Positions 63,314 through 64,000 of a stretch of 64,000 nt of DNA are shown here, piece by piece. A program made the translations under genes and the position numbers. Position 1 is the stretch's first letter; each line of letters begins with the position of its first letter. The stretch is from Marinomonas mediterranea MMB-1 (lineage in GTDB: Bacteria; Pseudomonadota; Gammaproteobacteria; Pseudomonadales; Marinomonadaceae), in contig NC_015276.1 of the NCBI RefSeq assembly GCF_000192865.1, positions 3,658,001-3,722,000 of the forward strand, in the 5' to 3' direction. A model generated the notes under the pieces. The model searched no databases and had not been told where the DNA came from. It saw only the letters and a program-made list of their open reading frames with translations.

Positions 63314-64000
63314 GTGTTCGATTCCTTTTTTCCCAAACCCAGATTATTTTTTCTAAGCTTCGCTATATGGGCACTATTATGTGTCACTGGTTGGTACACG
63401 CTTGTGCAAGATCTTGGAAGCACACTGAGCTTAGCGTACTTCTTTGGGGTTGACTTCCCCGCAACACTGTCTGCTGAAGCAGACGCTGCGGCTCAAGCAG
63501 CCTTTCAAAGCACCCAAAGCACTGCGCTCAACTACTGGCTATGCCAGTATATGGCTGTTTGTTATGGCTTATTTATTGCTGGGTGGATGATATACGGTGG
63601 ACAAAAGTGGGCTAAGTGGTCTGTTGCGGGGTCGGCACTAATTATGTTTATCACCTGGTTCCACGTTCAGGTTGGTGTTTGGATCAATGAATGGTATGGC
63701 ACTTTCTACGACCTTATTCAAAAGAGTCTAACAACTCCTGGAGAAGTCACTTTACAAGAGTACTTCTTCCAACTGTCTTCCGTCACAGTAATCGTTCTGA
63801 TATCCATGACTGTATCTATATTTAAAAGCTTCTTTATCAGCCATTATGTTTTCCGCTGGCGTACTGCAATGAACAATGCGTACACGAAAAAATGGGGAAA
63901 CGTGCGACATATTGAAGGGGCTTCCCAACGTATTCAAGAAGACACTATGCGCTTCGCTTCTATTGTCGAAGGATTAGGGGTACGTTTTCTAGATTCAATC
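63314..64000 (+). CDS. sbmA: SbmA/BacA-like peptide transporter, N-terminal part
   Basis: 229 residues from a GTG to the right edge of the window. FDSFFPKPRLFFLSFAIWALL, SVAGSALIMFITWFHVQVGVWINEWYGTFYDLIQ and FFISHYVFRWRTAMNNAYTKKWGNVRHIEGASQRIQEDTMRFAS match SbmA closely, with about four membrane helices visible. SbmA is an inner-membrane, proton-driven importer of proline-rich and other peptide antibiotics. AGAGAG lies before the GTG. The C-terminal part is outside the window. Confidence 0.9.
   Translation, partial: MFDSFFPKPRLFFLSFAIWALLCVTGWYTLVQDLGSTLSLAYFFGVDFPATLSAEADAAAQAAFQSTQSTALNYWLCQYMAVCYGLFIAGWMIYGGQKWAKWSVAGSALIMFITWFHVQVGVWINEWYGTFYDLIQKSLTTPGEVTLQEYFFQLSSVTVIVLISMTVSIFKSFFISHYVFRWRTAMNNAYTKKWGNVRHIEGASQRIQEDTMRFASIVEGLGVRFLDSI

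Overview
The window looks like chromosome of a marine gammaproteobacterium, most likely Oceanospirillales and Marinomonas-like. The grounds are a polar-flagellum gene set with sigma-54 and sigma-28 type promoters, the parE-yqiA-yqiB-nudF block, a 1607-residue NAD-glutamate dehydrogenase, an AST-type arginine degradation gene, a rhombosortase and type II secretion genes. The genus is an inference from gene content. I saw no rRNA, tRNA, CRISPR array, insertion sequence or prophage.

Layout. 1-5.6 kb: the 5' end of an unrecognised gene, an aspartate/aromatic aminotransferase, and a secreted metalloprotease paired with a rhombosortase-like membrane protease. 5.7-10.5 kb: parE and the yqiA/yqiB/acyltransferase/nudF block. 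10.7-20.1 kb: a stand-alone APS kinase, then an AT-rich nine-gene cluster encoding a nonulosonic (legionaminic-type) acid pathway of the GDP-sugar kind. 20.3-40.3 kb: flagellar genes, all on the minus strand. These are a Maf-type glycosyltransferase, fliT-like, fliS, fliD, flaG, two flagellins, a degenerate HD-GYP gene, flgL, flgK, then flgJ to flgB. 40.5-45.0 kb: an LPP20-like lipoprotein and the secretion genes gspD, gspC and gspN. 45.0-48.3 kb: the complete KDO pathway (kdsB, kdsC, kdsA, kdsD). 48.4-55.8 kb: znuA with a Zur-like box, astE, a NUDIX gene, a DUF2927-like gene, hemE, an orphan, a P-II gene and an AraC-type regulator. 56.0-64 kb: gdhB, astC, a phzF-like gene and the 5' part of an sbmA-like gene.

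How the genes work together. The sugar cluster and the Maf enzyme lie directly downstream of the flagellin-cap genes, so the likely job is making CMP-legionaminic acid and attaching it to flagellin before export. The secreted protease has a C-terminal tail suited to its neighbouring rhombosortase, and part of a type II secretion system is about 37 kb away. The regulator, gdhB, astC and astE fit arginine/glutamate catabolism, and two sites fitting the Pseudomonas ArgR consensus lie between the regulator and gdhB.

The most unusual region is the 486-bp gap between the two flagellin genes. It appears to hold a plus-strand small RNA of about 165 nt, starting near 26253 and ending at a terminator near 26419. 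Its 5' hairpin displays a loop exactly complementary to the loop of a hairpin in the 5' leader of the downstream flagellin mRNA. This would be a kissing-loop antisense control of one flagellin paralogue. It is a prediction from sequence only.
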